From: Ulota crispa
Lineage: Eukaryota > Streptophyta > Bryopsida > Orthotrichales > Orthotrichaceae
Reading direction: 5' to 3'
NCBI GenBank assembly: GCA_963920765.1
Contig: OY987244.1
Span: 17,898,358-17,962,357, forward strand
Length of the DNA stretch: 64,000 nucleotides
Below the pieces are notes generated by a model. That model was not told the origin of the DNA and made no database searches. It was given only the letters and a program-made list of their open reading frames with translations. The position numbers and the translations under genes were made by a program. Shown here piece after piece: positions 61,406 to 64,000 of this stretch. Each line of letters opens with the position of its first letter. Positions within the stretch are counted from its first letter, which is position 1.

Positions 61406-62856
61406 GAGAGGTCTCACTGTACATCCAAAATTTTAAGTATTTTATTGCTTAGTTTTTAAAAAGACTTCCTTTCTTCCCTCTAGTTTTTTTTTGAAAAGAA
61501 AAACTCAAGCGTGGTTGCACCTCTTATATATTGTTATACGCCACATAAATGCTTGGACAATCAATCCCTAGTTTCCATCCCAAATGAATTTCCTTTTCTT
61601 TTTGTAATTATACAGATAGAAAGTCTTACTAAAAATTTCTATAATATCCAAAGTATGAACATATGGAAGCTTTAAAATCATATTTCCAATTAGCTCTAAG
61701 GTATTTTTGGAATAGTTTATAAATTTTATAAAGTTTTGTTATTGTAAAAGCTAGTAATACATCAATATGTAAACCATGATTAACTTATAAACTATCTTCA
61801 TTGTCAAAGAGCGTAGTCTTTTTTTATTCAATTTAGTATAGTACGTGTTTGGGGTGTTTGGTGTTTTTGCAAGATGTTTGTGCCCAAGTATTATCTTCAA
61901 GGTGATGATGATAACATTCAAAACAAACCCAATAGTTAATAGCATTGAAATCTCTCATTGAGTTTGTTTGCTCATATTGATATTCATTTTTGTCTCATTC
62001 AGCAAAAATGGTAGCAAAATGTCTAGTAAAAAAAGAAGGTAAAATAAGTAAATTTTCAATATACTAACTATAACATTGTTATTTGCATAAGTCAAACAAC
62101 AACATACAAAAAACCATTTCAGAATAATTAAATCAAGTAGCCAATGTTTGCCTTGAGAAAAAGAAGCAAGTACAAGCTACTTCATTAGATGCATCTAATT
62201 ACTTTGTGACATTGTTGTAATAGATGAACTATTGACATAACTATGAGCATAGTTGAAAACCTTTTACATAAGTGTTGAAGCAAGAAAATATTTTGATGCA
62301 TCAATTGCAACTTCATCTTTTTTAGTTTTTAAGTAAGTATTTCTAACAAAAAAGCTCACATCTTTCCTCAAGTGTTTCATCAAACCTTGTGTCACATTAG
62401 TCATCAAAAATATTCCATCTATGGCCACAAATAACATATTAGCCACTAATGAAGGTTCTTCCTAGTGCATTCTCTACACACAAATTCACGCATTACCTTT
62501 CTTTTGCCCTTTTAGAAGCCATAAGCTCTTTAAAGTTTGAAATAATTAACTCCTATTGTTTTTTACAACAAATAACACACAAGCATTAAAACTTGTTTCG
62601 AGGTTTGATTTGGTGACTTATCAACTAATGAAGAACTTGGAATTTCTCATGAGGTTTCAATCAATACCAATTTATTAAATGCTAAGTCCCATGGCTATTT
62701 TCACAACTGAATGCTCATCATTCTTTGGCATACTTGGTTTTCACAAAAGCCTTTTGGAGTTAACATTGAAACTGTAATTGATTAATTTTTGGTGAATCTC
62801 ATGTAAGGTATTTAATGAGTGTAACTCACCTTTGCGCTTGTAATCACCCATTCAAG
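61406..62856. other. Intergenic, nothing recognised
   Basis: AT-rich with short frames only. No element ends were recognised. Confidence 0.5.
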
Positions 62857-63206
62857 TAAGATACCAGCATCCATAAAAAAACAAATGGTTGTGGGTGATT
62901 AAGTGATGGTTATGGGTGATGAAGTGATGGTTGTGGGTAACTAGCATGAGGTTTTGAGTACCCATCTCACTATTTAAGAACCAACAACCCTTGTGATTAG
63001 CATCTTTTACACATGGTTCTCACAATTTCAATGATTTTGGACTTTGAAAAATCTTTGTGAACAAATACTTGCAGTTGGAACCTTGAAATTGATACTGATA
63101 TTTTTGGTTTCTATTTCCTAGCTTACAATATTTTTTTTCAAAGTTAGTCAATTGTTTTACGTACTCCAAAACCCTTATTTCCGCGCTTATGGGTGCGCCT
63201 ACCTTA
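62857..63206. mobile_element. TA-flanked MITE, degraded left end
   Basis: The right end GCGCTTATGGGTGCGCCTACCT-TA is good; the left AGATACCAGCATCCATAA is degraded. It is an inverted copy of the element at 40814; 350 bp. Confidence 0.65.
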
Positions 63207-63282
63207 CTGTTGGATTTCCTACAACCTTTTAAAACTGTAAACTCAACGCATAAGCTTTCAAATTTTGAAAGTATCCTAGTTC

Positions 63283-63713
63283 TTAACCCTTTCACAACCA
63301 TGGTTGATTCTAGGTGGGCAATCCTTTTTATGGTCATTTGGGAGAAATTTTAAAACTATTAAATACATATGTCTACCACAAATCTGACCATACAAATGGA
63401 AGTATCTTGCAAGCTTTAGTATTATGCATCATGAATTATGCTCACTCTTTAGTTGTTATGACCATCCTTTTGCATTCATTGGTGTATTTTCAGCCGATAC
63501 TCTTTTAGTTTTTCCAACCCTCTAGCTACATGCCACCTCAGATTGGCTTGGTTATTGTCCCAAACTATGCACTTCCCAATTCTCCAAACACGTTCCTTTT
63601 GGCTAATCACAAAATTCATTGCCATTCTCTTCCTACACAAGAAAAAGGGGCCGAATTGACCACAAAGGGGCCGGATCGACCACAAAGTGGTCGACCGGTC
63701 GTTAAAGGGTTAA
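63283..63713. mobile_element. TTAA-flanked MITE, CCCTTTCACAACCA termini, 431 bp
   Basis: Starts TTAA-CCCTTTCACAACCATGG and ends CGACCGGTCGTTAAAGGG-TTAA. Confidence 0.65.
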
Positions 63714-64000
63714 TACATTTGTGCTTAAATTGTATTTTATTGCATGGAAAAATGAAAACCGTGCTCTAAGGCTGAATAATATCACAATCTACCTTTTTTT
63801 GAGAAATTATAGATTACTTTATCAGCATTTATCTAATTACATTAACTTTGCTATCTACTACCAATAAATAAAAACTAAATCTTAACATTGAGTGTCCTTT
63901 GTAATGACTTTTCACATTGCCTTCAAAGGTTATATTGTATATCAAGATGATGATTTTGCTCTATTTAATTTCTATTTCCCCATACGCTTGCATGTTTTTA

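Overview
This is nuclear DNA from a land plant. Five intact protein-coding genes can be supported. Four are plant-specific: the minor PSII antenna CP26 (Lhcb5), a SAUR protein, the PSII subunit PsbX and a GTD-binding (DUF593) myosin-receptor-like protein. The fifth belongs to the At4g15545 coiled-coil family. Short GT-AG introns, AT-rich intergenic DNA and CP26/PsbX sequences that differ somewhat from the angiosperm versions suggest a bryophyte or another non-seed plant. That placement is an inference and no species is claimed.

Layout. The left half (about 2.8-36.3 kb) holds all five genes: CP26 (+, five exons, 2855-4323), a single-exon SAUR gene (-, 5659-6177), the At4g15545-family gene (+, about ten or eleven exons, 18913-23116), PsbX (+, two exons, 30456-31503) and the GTD-binding protein (-, 34056-36275). 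A decayed multi-exon gene remnant lies on the minus strand at 11857-13420. The right half (37.7-64 kb) has no intact gene and is built largely from small transposable elements.

Repeats. Two non-autonomous DNA element groups dominate. The first is flanked by TTAA and starts CCC, typically CCCCTAAAGGACCA, CCCTTGAGCGCCC or CCCTTTAANGACCA. This is the structural signature of the piggyBac superfamily. Well over a dozen copies of about 0.2-1 kb make up roughly 13 kb (about a fifth of the window), and none carries a recognisable transposase. Several abut end to end and share one TTAA, or sit inside other elements. The second group is flanked by TA with termini AGGTAGGAGCACCCATAAG (about 320-420 bp). 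One of its copies was invaded by a palindromic CACTA MITE with a 3-bp target duplication. Other foldback elements and diverged dispersed repeats are present. A 200-N gap at 44754-44953 sits at the centre of an almost perfect inverted repeat of about 0.84 kb per arm.

Function. CP26 and PsbX are both nuclear-encoded photosystem II parts made in the cytosol and imported into the chloroplast. Their upstream regions share the 11-mer CGCCCATTGGC about 200 bp before the ATG, and PsbX also has three GATAAG-type I-box motifs. The SAUR gene (auxin/growth), the coiled-coil gene and the myosin-receptor-like gene are unrelated neighbours. Nothing indicates a cluster with a shared pathway.
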